Source: Methylobacter tundripaludum SV96 (GTDB lineage: Bacteria; Pseudomonadota; Gammaproteobacteria; Methylococcales; Methylomonadaceae). Taken from it: a stretch of DNA of 64,000 nt. Position numbers and translations under genes: made by a program. This document shows positions 35,379 to 45,491 of this stretch, in pieces. The stretch lies in NCBI RefSeq assembly GCF_000190755.2, contig NZ_JH109153.1:929872-993871 (forward strand), in the 5' to 3' direction. Each line of letters opens with the position of its first letter. The stretch's first letter is position 1. The notes beneath the pieces were generated by a model. The model saw only the letters and a list, made by a program, of their open reading frames with translations. It ran no database searches and was not told the origin of the DNA.

Positions 35379-37241
35379 TTACTTAGGCGCCTTCACCGAT
35401 ATATCGGCTTCTGCCTGCAAACTGTTTATCAACGCATTAAATTCAGTCTGACCGAAAGCTTTGGCGATATTCTTGGTCGCCAGTTCCATTTGCTTCTTGT
35501 CATCCTCAGTCATCACGCCTTCTTTTACTTTTGACAGACTCACCACCACTTGTTCGCCGGCGGGCAATTCGGCAATAAAGACAGTCGGCTTGCCGCCAAC
35601 AGGTTTAGCCGCCTTGAAAATCGCCTGACTCAACGGCAACGGCACATCTTCCTTGCTGCGCGTTAATCCTGCAACTGTCTTTACTTGCAATTTATTTTCA
35701 GCCGCAACAGTTTGAATGGACTCGCCTGCCTGTAATCTGGTCTTGATCTTTTTAGATGTTTCAATAGCCTGTTGTTTAGCTTTATCAGACAACAATACAG
35801 CGACTATGTCCTTCTTAACATCGCTTAGCTCTCGCGCAGCAGCTGGCTTGTGCTCCAACATTCGCAATACAACCAGGCGATCGGTTCCCAATTCTATGGG
35901 GGTACTGTTGTTACCCTGCAGAACTTCTTCGGTAAAGGCAGCGTTACGAATTTTTTCGTCAGCTGCAATGCTGTCACCTTTATCTTTAGTGAACAACGCT
36001 GATTTCTTAATGGTGACACCTAAAGCATCCGCCACTGTTTTCAGGTTGTCGGGGTTTTCATAACTCATTTCGGTTAAAGTTTCACCCGCCTCATAAAACG
36101 CGTTTTCTGCCTGGGCTTTCTGATAAGCCTTGGTGACTTCATTTTTAACTGACTCGAACGGTTTGATCTCTCCCGGCACTAACTCGGTTACCTTAATCAA
36201 GTGATAACCGAATGCCGATTTCACTGGATTCGATACTTCACCCAGCTTTAAAGCGCTTGCCGCATCTTCAAACGATTTCTCCATAACGCCTGCATTAAAC
36301 AGGCCTAAATCTCCGCCTGTTTTAGCGGTTAATTTATCATCGGAAACTTCCGCCGCAACAGCTGCGAAGTCTTTATTTGCCAATTCTTTTTGCGCTTTTA
36401 AGGCTTTTTCCAACGCGGTCTTTTCGTCGACCTTATCATTAATTGCAAACAGTATATGGCTTATTTTTCTTCTCTCGGGAGTGGTGTATTGATCTTTTTG
36501 CTCTTCATAGAAGGCTTTCAACTTGTCATCGGTTACCGCTATAGTCTTGGCTATATCTTCAAGCGATAATTCTATGTACTCTACAGAAACCTGCTCAGGC
36601 GTTTGATACAAATCCTGATGCTGCTGATAATAGGCCGCTATTTCTTCCTCTGCGGGCTGTTCTGCCAACTTTTGTACCGCAACGGTGACATAATCCACAT
36701 CGCGCTGTTGATTCTGGATTTTGAAAAAACTTTCAACATCGTATTTCGTTGCAAAACTGCTATCTATAATACTGCGCTGAAACTGTTCCATGATCAGCGC
36801 ATTCTTGATTCTGTTTACAAACTCCCCGGAGGACATTTTTTGTAAATTGAGCATTGTCTTATACCGCTTGTCATCGAACTTACCGTCTACCTGAAAATAA
36901 GGCAGGGACTGTATAAATTCACGCGCGGCATCATCCGTTGTAACAAGGCCATTGGCATGCACATACTGCAATAAAACCTCATCCTTTATCAGTTTCTCTA
37001 GCGCTTGCGCCTTCAAAGTTTGCTCGTCAATCGTCATTCCTTGAAGATTCTGGCTATATTGTTCATAAGCCTTGTTAACATCGCGCTGAAAAAAATCCTT
37101 ATCGCCTACGGAAGCGACAGGGGCTTCTTCCCCGGTGTCCAGATAATTCTGAATACCCCATAAAGCAAAAGGCACACAAATTATTATCAAAATACCCCAT
37201 GCAAAAGCACCTTGTGCTTTTTCTCTAATCTTTGTCAGCAT
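35379..37241 (-). CDS. ppiD: periplasmic chaperone / peptidyl-prolyl isomerase PpiD
   Basis: Membrane-anchored folding factor of 620 residues (E. coli 623). An N-terminal membrane helix (about 13-33) follows the basic start MLTKIREKAQG. A SurA-like N-terminal chaperone domain comes next, then a parvulin domain (about 255-355; RRKISHILFAIND and AKTGGDLGLFNAGVM, FGYHLIKVTE). A second chaperone-like part closes the protein. It acts at the Sec translocon on emerging outer membrane proteins. Placement after lon-hupB with two tRNAs between is the usual gammaproteobacterial order. AGGA lies 7 bases before the ATG. Confidence 0.93.
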   Translation of the reverse strand: MLTKIREKAQGAFAWGILIIICVPFALWGIQNYLDTGEEAPVASVGDKDFFQRDVNKAYEQYSQNLQGMTIDEQTLKAQALEKLIKDEVLLQYVHANGLVTTDDAAREFIQSLPYFQVDGKFDDKRYKTMLNLQKMSSGEFVNRIKNALIMEQFQRSIIDSSFATKYDVESFFKIQNQQRDVDYVTVAVQKLAEQPAEEEIAAYYQQHQDLYQTPEQVSVEYIELSLEDIAKTIAVTDDKLKAFYEEQKDQYTTPERRKISHILFAINDKVDEKTALEKALKAQKELANKDFAAVAAEVSDDKLTAKTGGDLGLFNAGVMEKSFEDAASALKLGEVSNPVKSAFGYHLIKVTELVPGEIKPFESVKNEVTKAYQKAQAENAFYEAGETLTEMSYENPDNLKTVADALGVTIKKSALFTKDKGDSIAADEKIRNAAFTEEVLQGNNSTPIELGTDRLVVLRMLEHKPAAARELSDVKKDIVAVLLSDKAKQQAIETSKKIKTRLQAGESIQTVAAENKLQVKTVAGLTRSKEDVPLPLSQAIFKAAKPVGGKPTVFIAELPAGEQVVVSLSKVKEGVMTEDDKKQMELATKNIAKAFGQTEFNALINSLQAEADISVKAPK

Positions 37242-37277
37242 AGCTCTGTCCTAAAGAAACAACTTAAATTTTAATCA

Positions 37278-37314
37278 AAAAAAAAGCCCCGAACCAATCG
37301 ATCCGGAGCTTTTT
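37278..37314 (-). terminator. intrinsic terminator after tRNA-Asp
   Basis: On the minus strand AAAAGCTCCG pairs (with one G-U) with CGGGGCTTTT around a 12-base loop, followed by a long T run. It ends the hupB-side tRNA transcript 6 bp past the tRNA-Asp CCA end and before ppiD. Confidence 0.8.
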
Positions 37315-37319
37315 GATTT

Positions 37320-37396
37320 TGGCGGAGTGGACGGGGCTCGAACCCGCGACCACCGGCGTGACAGGCCGGTATTCTAACCAACTGAACTACCACTCC
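37320..37396 (-). tRNA. tRNA-Asp (GTC)
   Basis: A 77-nt cloverleaf on the minus strand including an encoded CCA. Acceptor GGAGTGG pairs with CCACTCC, anticodon GTC sits in CCTGTCACG, and the T loop is GTTCGAGCC. All stems pair. Confidence 0.97.
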
Positions 37397-37402
37397 AAAG
37401 TC

Positions 37403-37478
37403 TGGTGGGTGCTGAGGGGTTCGAACCCCCGACCCTCGCCTTGTAAGGGCGATGCTCTCCCGGCTGAGCTAAGCACCC
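37403..37478 (-). tRNA. tRNA-Val (TAC)
   Basis: A 76-nt cloverleaf on the minus strand with encoded CCA. Acceptor GGGTGCT pairs with AGCACCC, anticodon TAC sits in CCTTACAAG, and the T arm is GGGGGTTCGAACCCC. It is 6 bp from tRNA-Asp and transcribed before it, just after hupB. Confidence 0.97.
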
Positions 37479-37491
37479 GACTAAAGAAATC

Positions 37492-37764
37492 CTAGTTTAC
37501 AGCATCTTTTAAAGATTTACCAGCTTTAAATGAAGGAATTTTTGCAGCTTTAATAGTAATCTCAGCTCCAGTCTGTGGATTACGTCCTTTACGCTCCGCT
37601 CTTTCTTTTACGGCATAGGTTCCAAATCCAACTAAAGCGACCGAATCACCGCTGCTCAATGCTTTTGTCACTGCACCAATAAAGCCATCCAATGCACGAC
37701 CCGCGTCCGCTTTAGTTAATTCAGCAGATTCTGCTATAGCGTCAATAAGTTCCGATTTATTCAT
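37492..37764 (-). CDS. hupB: DNA-binding protein HU
   Basis: Histone-like HU protein of 90 residues. It begins [18 protein letters not shown] and has the beta-arm [21 protein letters not shown] and the closing [14 protein letters not shown], all standard for HU-beta. It bends and compacts DNA in the nucleoid. It lies directly after lon in the conserved lon-hupB-ppiD order. A strong AAGGGGG ribosome-binding site precedes the ATG. Confidence 0.96.
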   Translation of the reverse strand: MNKSELIDAIAESAELTKADAGRALDGFIGAVTKALSSGDSVALVGFGTYAVKERAERKGRNPQTGAEITIKAAKIPSFKAGKSLKDAVN

Positions 37765-37958
37765 TATTCCCCCTTAGGAAGTCATTTTTAAAGTTATATT
37801 CTAGAAGACCAGCGTGATAATTCTTATATCCCATCGTCAGCGACACAAGAAACACCTGTATTTATAACAACTGCACTTACGCAGTGTCAAGCACTAACCA
37901 CCCCGGAAGCCATGATTTTTGCGGTTTTGCCAACTTTCCCGACAAAACCGCAAACTGA

Positions 37959-40391
37959 TTAATGAGCGGTTAGACCTTGTTTTATTACTTTAACCGCCTC
38001 AGCTTCATTTTTTCCTTGTTCTTCGACGCCCATTTTTTCAACGGGAACCGGCATATATTGCAAAGCGACTTCCAACACTTCATCTATCCAATGAACTGGC
38101 TTTATCTCCAGGTTTTTCTTGATATTTTCCGGTATCTCCGCCAGATCTTTTTCATTCTCGGCAGGAATCAAAACCGTTGTTATTCCACCGCGATGAGCCG
38201 CCAGAAGCTTTTCTTTCAAGCCCCCGATAGGCAGCACTTCACCTCGTAAGGTAATTTCACCGGTCATAGCTACACAAGCTCGAACAGGTATCTTGGTCAA
38301 GGCGGAGATAATGGCTGTACACATCCCGACACCGGCACTCGGGCCATCTTTTGGCGTCGCACCTTCGGGCACGTGTATATGTATATCATTCTTCTGGAAC
38401 AGCTCATTATCAATACCCAGGACTTGTGATCGACTCCTGACCACAGTCATCGCCGCTTCAATGGACTCTTTCATCACATCGCCAAGCTTACCCGTTGCCG
38501 AATGCTTGCCTTTTCCCGGAATTACCGCCGTCTCAATAGTTAATAATTCCCCACCCACTTCTGTCCAGGCCAAACCGGTAACCTGTCCGACCTGATCTTT
38601 CTCTTCAGCAAGGCCGTAATGAAAACGTTTAACCCCCAAATATTTATCCAAATTTTCAGAATTGACTACAATTTTGGTTTTTCTCGGCTTCAACAACAAA
38701 TCTTTAACGACTTTACGACAAATTTTCGAAATCTCCCGTTCAAGACTCCGGACACCCGCTTCCCGAGAATAATAACGAATCATATCCCTGACAGCGTCTT
38801 CCGTGATCTGAATTTCCCGTTCTTTAAGACCGTTATTTTTCACTTGTTTTGGAATCAAATACCGAATTGCGATATTGATTTTTTCGTCTTCCGTATAGCC
38901 GGCGATGCGTATAACTTCCATTCTATCCAGCAATGCCGGAGGAATATTCATCGTATTGGCCGTCGCAACAAACATCACATCAGATAAATCGAAATCCACC
39001 TCCAGATAATGATCTGAAAAAGTGTGATTCTGCTCGGGATCCAGCACTTCCAATAAAGCCGACGCAGGGTCCCCTCTAAAATCGGCCGCCATTTTGTCGA
39101 TTTCATCGAGCAAAAACATTGGATTGCGCGTTTTCACTTTAGCCAGATTCTGCAAAATCTTGCCCGGCATAGAGCCAATATAAGTTCGACGATGCCCGCG
39201 AATTTCCGCCTCATCACGCACGCCCCCCAAAGCCATGCGCACATAGCTGCGGTTGGTTGCTCTGGCAATGGACTCGCCCAGCGAGGTTTTACCTACGCCC
39301 GGAGGCCCTACCAAGCACAAAATCGGCCCCTTGAGCTGCTTCACCCGTTGCTGAACGGCAAGATACTCAAGAATACGCTCCTTAACCTTATCCAAACCAT
39401 AATGCTCTGCCTCCAATACCTGCTCTGCAAGCTTTAAATCATGCCGTACTTTGGTTTTCTTCTTCCAAGGCACATTGACCATCCAGTCAATATAATTGCG
39501 CACCACGGTTGCTTCCGCTGACATAGGCGACATCTGCTTAAGCTTGTTAAGCTCTGCATCCGCCTTGGTTTTGGCCTCTTTTGACATGCCGGCGCTTTCA
39601 ATTTTCTTAGCCAGCTCTTCAATTTCATTGGGCACATCATCCATATCCCCCAATTCTTTTTGAATCGCCTTCATTTGTTCATTCAGATAGTATTCCCTTT
39701 GATTTTTCTCCATTTGCTGCTTGACCCGCACACGGATTCTTTTTTCCATCTCCAGAAGGTCAACCTCCCCTTCCATTAACGTCATTAAATTTTCAAGACG
39801 CTTTTCAATATCTGCCGTTTCAAGAATAGCCTGCTTTTCATGAACCTTTAAAGTCATATGAGCCGCCATCGTATCGGCAAGCCGACTTGGGTCGTCAATA
39901 CCCGACAGCGAGTTCAAAACTTCCGGCGGAATCTTGTTATTCAGTTTAACGTATTGATCAAATGAATTAATGACCGTTCGCTGCAATACATCCTGCTCTT
40001 GCTCGGTCAACTTTAAAACATCGTGAATTTCTGTCACCACGGCAGAAAAATAGCTTCCCGTTTCTTCATAGCGTAACACTTTGCTGCGCTGAATCCCTTC
40101 AACCAAAACCTTGACCGTTCCATCAGGCAATTTCAGCATCTGTAGAATATTAGCCAGAGTACCCACCTCATAAAGGTCAGCAATATCCGGCTCATCAACT
40201 TCCGCTTCTTTTTGCGCGACCAATAAAATCTGTTTATTGTCCTTCATCGCTGCATCTAAAGCATCAATCGATCGCTCCCTGCCGACAAACAAGGGAATTA
40301 CCATATGCGGATAAACCACTACATCTCTGAGCGGCAAAACCGGAATCAGTACATTTATTTGTTGTATCTCTGTCATTTTGTGCGTTTCCAT
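37959..40391 (-). CDS. lon: ATP-dependent protease La (Lon)
   Basis: Lon protease of 810 residues. An N-terminal substrate-binding domain (about 14-205) starts [22 protein letters not shown] coiled-coil segment leads to the AAA+ domain with Walker [10 protein letters not shown] and Walker B FLLDEIDK. The C-terminal protease domain has the Ser/Lys dyad, Ser in [11 protein letters not shown] and Lys in the [12 protein letters not shown] helix region. It degrades misfolded and regulatory proteins. ATG 40391 has AAGG 8 bases upstream; a second ATG five codons on is possible. A heat-shock-like promoter is visible upstream. Confidence 0.96.
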   Translation of the reverse strand: METHKMTEIQQINVLIPVLPLRDVVVYPHMVIPLFVGRERSIDALDAAMKDNKQILLVAQKEAEVDEPDIADLYEVGTLANILQMLKLPDGTVKVLVEGIQRSKVLRYEETGSYFSAVVTEIHDVLKLTEQEQDVLQRTVINSFDQYVKLNNKIPPEVLNSLSGIDDPSRLADTMAAHMTLKVHEKQAILETADIEKRLENLMTLMEGEVDLLEMEKRIRVRVKQQMEKNQREYYLNEQMKAIQKELGDMDDVPNEIEELAKKIESAGMSKEAKTKADAELNKLKQMSPMSAEATVVRNYIDWMVNVPWKKKTKVRHDLKLAEQVLEAEHYGLDKVKERILEYLAVQQRVKQLKGPILCLVGPPGVGKTSLGESIARATNRSYVRMALGGVRDEAEIRGHRRTYIGSMPGKILQNLAKVKTRNPMFLLDEIDKMAADFRGDPASALLEVLDPEQNHTFSDHYLEVDFDLSDVMFVATANTMNIPPALLDRMEVIRIAGYTEDEKINIAIRYLIPKQVKNNGLKEREIQITEDAVRDMIRYYSREAGVRSLEREISKICRKVVKDLLLKPRKTKIVVNSENLDKYLGVKRFHYGLAEEKDQVGQVTGLAWTEVGGELLTIETAVIPGKGKHSATGKLGDVMKESIEAAMTVVRSRSQVLGIDNELFQKNDIHIHVPEGATPKDGPSAGVGMCTAIISALTKIPVRACVAMTGEITLRGEVLPIGGLKEKLLAAHRGGITTVLIPAENEKDLAEIPENIKKNLEIKPVHWIDEVLEVALQYMPVPVEKMGVEEQGKNEAEAVKVIKQGLTAH

Positions 40392-40430
40392 AAATGGAAC
40401 CTTATAACAATTTTCTTGGAAAATAAGATT

Positions 40431-40456
40431 ATGGGGACGTTAATTAAAATAGCAAG
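40431..40456 (-). promoter_or_regulatory. candidate sigma-32 promoter of lon
   Basis: On the minus strand CTTGCT (40451-40456) is followed after 14 bases by CCCCAT (40431-40436), close to the heat-shock consensus CTTGAA and CCCCATNT. It lies about 40-65 bp before the lon start codon. lon is a heat-shock gene in E. coli, which supports the reading; the -35 has two mismatches. Confidence 0.45.
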
Positions 40457-40496
40457 GAATCAGACTCAAAATTGTATCTTTGATTGTCCGGAGCAT

Positions 40497-40534
40497 AAAA
40501 AAAGGGAGCTTTAAAAAATAAAAGCTCCCTTTTT
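40497..40534 (-). terminator. terminator after clpX
   Basis: Perfect 12-bp stem, AAAGGGAGCTTT (40501-40512) with its complement (40521-40532), loop of 8, followed on the minus strand by seven T. It ends the tig-clpP-clpX transcript before the lon promoter. Its stem repeats the one between fabI and ppiD. Confidence 0.9.
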
Positions 40535-40552
40535 ATGATCCAGGAATAAATT

Positions 40553-41827
40553 TTAAGATTCAGCAGAGGCCTTTTTCTTTTCTGTTTCATAAACCAGAAT
40601 AGGCTCTGACTCACCTAAAATAACACTACCGTCAACAACCACTTTGCAAATATTATCCGCAGACGGCAACTCATACATGGTGTTCAGCAAAACATTTTCA
40701 ACAATTGTCCTTAATCCTCTCGCGCCTGTTTTTCTTTCCATCGCTTTACGAGCAATTGCGGTTAAGGAATCATCTCGAAATTCCAGTTCAGCGCCCTCCA
40801 TCTCGAACAAATGCTTATATTGTTTAATCAACGCATTTTTAGGCTCGGTCAATATCTGCACCAGCGCTTTTTCATCCAGCTCTTCTAATGTCGCAATAAC
40901 CGGAAGACGACCGACAAACTCAGGAATCAATCCGTATTTAATCAGATCTTCAGCCTCGACTTCGGCAAAGAGTTGTCCAATATTCTTAGATTCGTCTTTG
41001 GTTTTTATTTCGGCAGAGAAACCGATCCCGCCTTTTTCCGAGCGGTCTTTAATAACCCGATCCAAACCGGCAAAAGCACCTCCGACTATGAACAAGATAT
41101 TAGCCGTGTTAACTTGCAAAAACTCCTGTTGAGGGTGCTTGCGTCCACCTTGAGGAGGAACCGAAGCGATAGTCCCTTCAATCAGCTTCAATAAAGCCTG
41201 CTGAACACCTTCGCCCGAAACATCACGGGTAATTGACGGGTTATCGGATTTTCTGGAAATCTTGTCGATTTCATCGATATAAACGATACCGCTTTCAGCC
41301 TTCTCTACATCATAATCACATTTTTGTAGAATTTTCTGAATGATGTTTTCTACATCCTCCCCCACATAACCAGCCTCTGTCAGCGTAGTTGCATCAGCGA
41401 TGGTGAAAGGCACATCCAGCAATCGGGCCAAAGTCTCAGCCAGCAAGGTTTTTCCTGAACCGGTAGGACCGATCAGCAAAATATTGCTTTTGGCTAACTC
41501 AACCGTATCTTTTTTAGACTTACTGCGCAGACGCTTATAGTGATTATAAACAGCCACAGCCAAAATCTTTTTCGCATTTTCCTGCCCGATAACATAACTA
41601 TCAAGCTCTTCTTTTATCTCTTTCGGCTTGGGCAACTCACCGCCACCAAAAGAAGAAGAATCATCCTGTAATTCGTCTTTTATAATATCATTACAAAGAT
41701 CTACGCATTCATCACAGACATAAACTGATGGTCCTGCAATAAGCTTTCTGACCTCATGCTGACTTTTACCGCAAAAAGAACAATAAAGCAGTTTATCGTC
41801 ATCTTTGCTGTTTTTGTCATTACTCAT
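40553..41827 (-). CDS. clpX: ClpX ATPase subunit of the Clp protease
   Basis: AAA+ unfoldase of 424 residues. An N-terminal zinc-binding domain has YCSFCGKS and CDECVDLC. The ATPase has Walker [16 protein letters not shown], Walker [11 protein letters not shown], the pore loop GYVGEDVE and sensor-type [12 protein letters not shown]. It feeds substrates such as SsrA-tagged proteins to ClpP. Start set at 41827, where GGGAG lies 8 bases upstream; the longer frame adds 7 residues. It is third in the tig-clpP-clpX operon. Confidence 0.96.
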   Translation of the reverse strand: MSNDKNSKDDDKLLYCSFCGKSQHEVRKLIAGPSVYVCDECVDLCNDIIKDELQDDSSSFGGGELPKPKEIKEELDSYVIGQENAKKILAVAVYNHYKRLRSKSKKDTVELAKSNILLIGPTGSGKTLLAETLARLLDVPFTIADATTLTEAGYVGEDVENIIQKILQKCDYDVEKAESGIVYIDEIDKISRKSDNPSITRDVSGEGVQQALLKLIEGTIASVPPQGGRKHPQQEFLQVNTANILFIVGGAFAGLDRVIKDRSEKGGIGFSAEIKTKDESKNIGQLFAEVEAEDLIKYGLIPEFVGRLPVIATLEELDEKALVQILTEPKNALIKQYKHLFEMEGAELEFRDDSLTAIARKAMERKTGARGLRTIVENVLLNTMYELPSADNICKVVVDGSVILGESEPILVYETEKKKASAES

Positions 41828-41914
41828 AAATTGGACTCCCGCAAACATCCAGAGATGATGTTTTTACTTTCGATTGGGCAAAGAATATATCGAAATACAA
41901 AAAAATACCAACCG

Positions 41915-42562
41915 TTATTTATCAGCAACAGTTGCTCGACTCAACAGCACCTGATCAATAAGACCATAGCTAACAGCATCATTTGCACTTAAGAAATTAT
42001 CTCTGTCAGTGTCTTGCTGAACCTTTTCCATCGGCTGGCCTGTATGATCTGAAAGAATTTTATTCAGCTTTTCCCTGATCAACAGAATTTCTCTGGCATG
42101 AATATCAATATCAGAAGCCTGCCCCTGATAACCGCCTAACGGCTGATGAATCATCATTCTTGAGTGAGGCAAACAATAACGTTTGCCTTTTGCTCCGCCA
42201 GCCAGCAGCAATGCCCCCATGCTCGCAGCCTGACCAATACACATGGTACTGACATCAGGCTTAATAAACTGCATGGTGTCATAAATTGACATACCTGCGG
42301 TTACTGAACCTCCGGGTGAATTGATATATAAATGAATATCTTTATCAGGATTTTCCGATTCCAGAAAAAGCAACTGGGCAACAATCAGATTAGCGGAATA
42401 ATCTTCAACCTGCCCTACCAAAAAAATTACCCGCTCTTTTAATAATCTTGAATAAATATCGAAAGAACGCTCACCTCGAGCAGTTTGCTCAATTACGATA
42501 GGTACCAAACCACCTGCTGCTTCAGGCGCCATCATTTGATTTCTTGCGTACTGGTTATACAT
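41915..42562 (-). CDS. clpP: ClpP proteolytic subunit
   Basis: Serine protease of 215 residues with a complete triad: Ser114 in [11 protein letters not shown], His139 in MMIHQPLGG and Asp188 in DTDRDNF. The N-terminal 15 residues are probably removed as a propeptide before SLVPIV-like mature start. Fourteen subunits form the barrel that works with ClpX. It starts 9 bp after tig and lies before clpX, the standard order. Confidence 0.97.
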   Translation of the reverse strand: MYNQYARNQMMAPEAAGGLVPIVIEQTARGERSFDIYSRLLKERVIFLVGQVEDYSANLIVAQLLFLESENPDKDIHLYINSPGGSVTAGMSIYDTMQFIKPDVSTMCIGQAASMGALLLAGGAKGKRYCLPHSRMMIHQPLGGYQGQASDIDIHAREILLIREKLNKILSDHTGQPMEKVQQDTDRDNFLSANDAVSYGLIDQVLLSRATVADK

Positions 42563-42571
42563 CTGAACTCC

Positions 42572-43867
42572 TTACCCTTGTTTGCTCATCGCATCAGTAA
42601 AATTTATAGCTTCATCAGACACTTTTGCTCGCGCAACTAGCCAGTCGATAGTTTGGTTTTCCAAAACCATCTGCCGAACATCGTTCAATCGGCTTTCGTC
42701 GGAATAATACCACTCAACAACATCGCCAGGGCGTTCGTAGCTTTTCGCCATGTCTTCAATAGTAGAGCGTACTTTATTATCGTCCACTTTAATATCGTTT
42801 TTATGAATAATTTCACTCAAGATTAAACCCAACGCCACACGGCGCTTCGCCTGGTCTTCAAATGCATCTCTGGGCAGCTTCAAATCTTCCAGCTTCATTT
42901 TCTGTCTTTTGGCAGTCTCTATGTACGGTTTCATCATACTTTCGACTTCCTGATCGACCAATGTATTGGGAACGGCAATCTGAATTTTTTCATATAGCGC
43001 ATTCATCACTGCGTTTTTCAGCTTGCCACGCAAGGCCTGTTCGAGCTCGCTTTCCAGATTACCTTTAATGTCTTCACGGAACGCATCCACCGAACCGTCA
43101 ATACCGTACGCCTTGATAAAAGCGTCATCGATTTCCGGCAGCACAGACTCCTCTATACTGACGACCTCAACCTCAAACTTAGCCACTTTACCGGCTAGTT
43201 TTTCATTGCCATATTCTTCAGGAAAAGACACTTCAAAGGTTTTACTAGCGCCTGCCTTAAGGCCGATCAGATTTTCTTCAAAACCTGGAATCATTTGTTT
43301 CGCGCCGATTTCAACCTGATAGTTTTCTACTTTTCCGTCGGTAAAGTTTTCGTCTTCGGAAGCTCCCGAAAAACTAATCGTCGCACGGTCATGTTCCTGA
43401 GACGCGCGCTCAACAATAGTCCAACTTTTCTTTTGCGCCCTTAGCTTTTCAATCATACCGTCAACATCAACATCTTGAACGGTAGCAACAGGGCGCGATA
43501 CTTCAATTTGCTCAACGCCTTCCAGCGATATTTCAGGATAGACTTCAAACTCAGCGGTATATTTGAAACCTTCGGCTTCATCTGACGAATGAATATGCGG
43601 ATAGCCGGCGGGCCTTAAATCTTGTTCTTTCAATGCTTCAAAATAAGTAGATTCAACCAGATCCCCCGCTATTTCACCGCGAACCCGATCTCCATACATT
43701 TTCTTAATGACATGCTGGGGCACTTTACCCGGACGAAAGCCATCAACTTTAACTTCGCGCGCTAACGACTTTAAACGTGCCGCCATTTTTTCCTGAACGA
43801 TCTCTTCAGGCACGCTAACAGTCATTTTTCTGCTTAATTCTGATGTCTTTTCGACAGAAACTTGCAT
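42572..43867 (-). CDS. tig: trigger factor
   Basis: Ribosome-associated chaperone of 431 residues. The N-terminal ribosome-binding domain carries the FRPGKVPQHVIKKMYG signature that contacts L23. The middle FKBP-type isomerase domain (about 150-245) has FSGASEDENFTDG and FPEEYGNEKLAGK. The helical C-terminal chaperone domain follows. It is the first gene of tig-clpP-clpX. A leucine tRNA lies upstream on the same strand. Confidence 0.95.
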   Translation of the reverse strand: MQVSVEKTSELSRKMTVSVPEEIVQEKMAARLKSLAREVKVDGFRPGKVPQHVIKKMYGDRVRGEIAGDLVESTYFEALKEQDLRPAGYPHIHSSDEAEGFKYTAEFEVYPEISLEGVEQIEVSRPVATVQDVDVDGMIEKLRAQKKSWTIVERASQEHDRATISFSGASEDENFTDGKVENYQVEIGAKQMIPGFEENLIGLKAGASKTFEVSFPEEYGNEKLAGKVAKFEVEVVSIEESVLPEIDDAFIKAYGIDGSVDAFREDIKGNLESELEQALRGKLKNAVMNALYEKIQIAVPNTLVDQEVESMMKPYIETAKRQKMKLEDLKLPRDAFEDQAKRRVALGLILSEIIHKNDIKVDDNKVRSTIEDMAKSYERPGDVVEWYYSDESRLNDVRQMVLENQTIDWLVARAKVSDEAINFTDAMSKQG

Positions 43868-43976
43868 TTCTTTACCTCAACTAAAATTTAAATAAGAATT
43901 TTTATAGAATACCGGTAAACGGCTCAAAAGAACTGAAGAGTTAACGATGAATCGCTAACTCTTATTATGAATTGGG

Positions 43977-44061
<85 letters not shown>

Positions 44062-44269
44062 ACTTTAAATGAACTCGTAATTATATCCATAATTATACGA
44101 GCATAACAAGCTATAAATTCAAAAAAACCACACACATATAGTCGTTCGTCGTTTGAAAAAATGCTTTGTTATTCACATTTCTATTCTAAAACCACAATCC
44201 AATCTTTGCATATTACCCATATCGATGTAGTATTAGTTTGACGCCAATTCAATGTATAAGGGGTACGAA

Positions 44270-44521
44270 ATGAGCATTACACCAACTACCAGCGCAGTCA
44301 ATCTAATCAATACCGCTCAACAGAAATCAGCGGATGCTGCTCAAGTGATAGCTAAGCTGCCCATACAAAACAATGAAGTCGGCAGCTCAGAGTTCAAATC
44401 CGGCGACATCATCAAGCCAGTACTCAGTCTAAAAGAAGCTGAATTTGAAACCTCTGCCGCAGTTAAATTACTTGAAGCCGATAAAAAAACGATTGGCTCT
44501 TTGCTGGACATAAGCGCTTAA
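44270..44521 (+). CDS. small protein resembling a flagellar rod/hook terminal helix
   Basis: Protein of 83 residues with no signal peptide. The N-terminal part (TTSAVNLINTAQQKSADAAQ) and C-terminal part (SLKEAEFETSAAVKLLEADKK, ending TIGSLLDISA) form heptad-like helices. The ending closely recalls the C-terminal coiled coil of flagellar rod and hook proteins (xANxKVIxTADEMLxxLLDI), and the start recalls their N-terminal helix, but the domain between is missing. Homologous small proteins in other methanotrophs are likely but unverified. AAGGGG lies 6 bases before ATG 44270. It converges on the radical SAM gene with a 1-bp gap. Confidence 0.7.
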   Translation: MSITPTTSAVNLINTAQQKSADAAQVIAKLPIQNNEVGSSEFKSGDIIKPVLSLKEAEFETSAAVKLLEADKKTIGSLLDISA

Positions 44522-44522
44522 A

Positions 44523-45377
44523 TTAACAGCTTACCAGCACATCAAAACCCAAGAGCCTGATTTCATCAGCAAATGCATTCAGCGTCTCTACAGGCGAGCT
44601 CTCCAGCCGATCGGACTCCGGCTGAAGAGACGGTCTCGCAATCGTATACAACATCACCCTCTTCAACAGACAACCCTTTGTTTTAATACGCCTCAACAAA
44701 TCAAGAAATGCGCCCTTTTCCTTCGGGGACAAGCCTTGTTTATCGTAGTCCAATAAACATGTTTGCAATTTTGTCGGACACAGCTTTGCACAAAGCAACA
44801 GGTTATCCACGCTCGCCTGGCAACTTTGTCCTGCATTATTCATTAAAGCCCTACCCTCTTCCGTAGCGCTATCCAACTTAAACCAGACTTCTCCGCCATA
44901 TTCCTTTAATTTTTTCAGGCCATTCTGAACGCTAGGTCGATGCACTAGACTACCGTTGGTAATCAACACAAAATTACTCTGGGGCAAAACCCCTGCTTCC
45001 GTCGCTACCCGCCCAATCAAAGCGACAGCCTTATCGAAGTCTTTTAAGCTGGTCGGCTCTCCATTGCCGGAAATAGCAATATCCTTAATGATTCGCTTGT
45101 CTTCATCAACCTCAAAGCGCTGATAGAAATCGCCATTCAACACGTCATCAAGAAAAAATCTCAGCTCGTCTTCCAATAGCTGAAAATCCAAATCCGGCGC
45201 GGCGCCGATTTTTAAATCAGGCACCTGACAATAAATGCAACGCCAGTTACAGGCGTTATTAATATTAAAATTGATGCCGATAGACAAGCCGCCTGCTCGC
45301 CTGGAAAGCACCGGATAGACATACTTCAACCCGGCAATATCCCTACTATGATTAGTTGTTGTTAATCTTGTTACCAT
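44523..45377 (-). CDS. radical SAM protein
   Basis: Radical SAM enzyme of 284 residues. The cluster motif is CNWRCIYC (Cys43, Cys47, Cys50), the canonical CX3CX2C, followed by the glycine-rich SAM loop ISGNGEPT. The family member is often annotated simply as 'radical SAM protein' and in methylotrophs can be found beside C1 pathway genes. Here it lies just downstream of fhcC, separated by a terminator hairpin. Start set at 45377; an ATG 57 bp earlier falls inside that hairpin, so is unlikely. The substrate is unknown; pterin or methanofuran cofactor chemistry is a guess from context only. Confidence 0.82.
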   Translation of the reverse strand: MVTRLTTTNHSRDIAGLKYVYPVLSRRAGGLSIGINFNINNACNWRCIYCQVPDLKIGAAPDLDFQLLEDELRFFLDDVLNGDFYQRFEVDEDKRIIKDIAISGNGEPTSLKDFDKAVALIGRVATEAGVLPQSNFVLITNGSLVHRPSVQNGLKKLKEYGGEVWFKLDSATEEGRALMNNAGQSCQASVDNLLLCAKLCPTKLQTCLLDYDKQGLSPKEKGAFLDLLRRIKTKGCLLKRVMLYTIARPSLQPESDRLESSPVETLNAFADEIRLLGFDVLVSC

Positions 45378-45434
45378 AACTCTATTTGAATACAACCTTG
45401 AAAAAACAGACTGAAGGTATATTAGCGAACCCAT

Positions 45435-45465
45435 AAAAAAGCCCCAGCTTTTATACTGAGGCTTT
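45435..45465 (-). terminator. terminator after fhcC
   Basis: On the minus strand AAAGCCTCAG (45456-45465) pairs with CTGGGGCTTT (45438-45447, one G-U) around an 8-base loop and is followed by a T run. It lies 27 bp past the fhcC stop and separates the fhc operon from the radical SAM gene. Confidence 0.8.
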
Positions 45466-45491
45466 CATTCATCCCTAACCTAATATATTGA

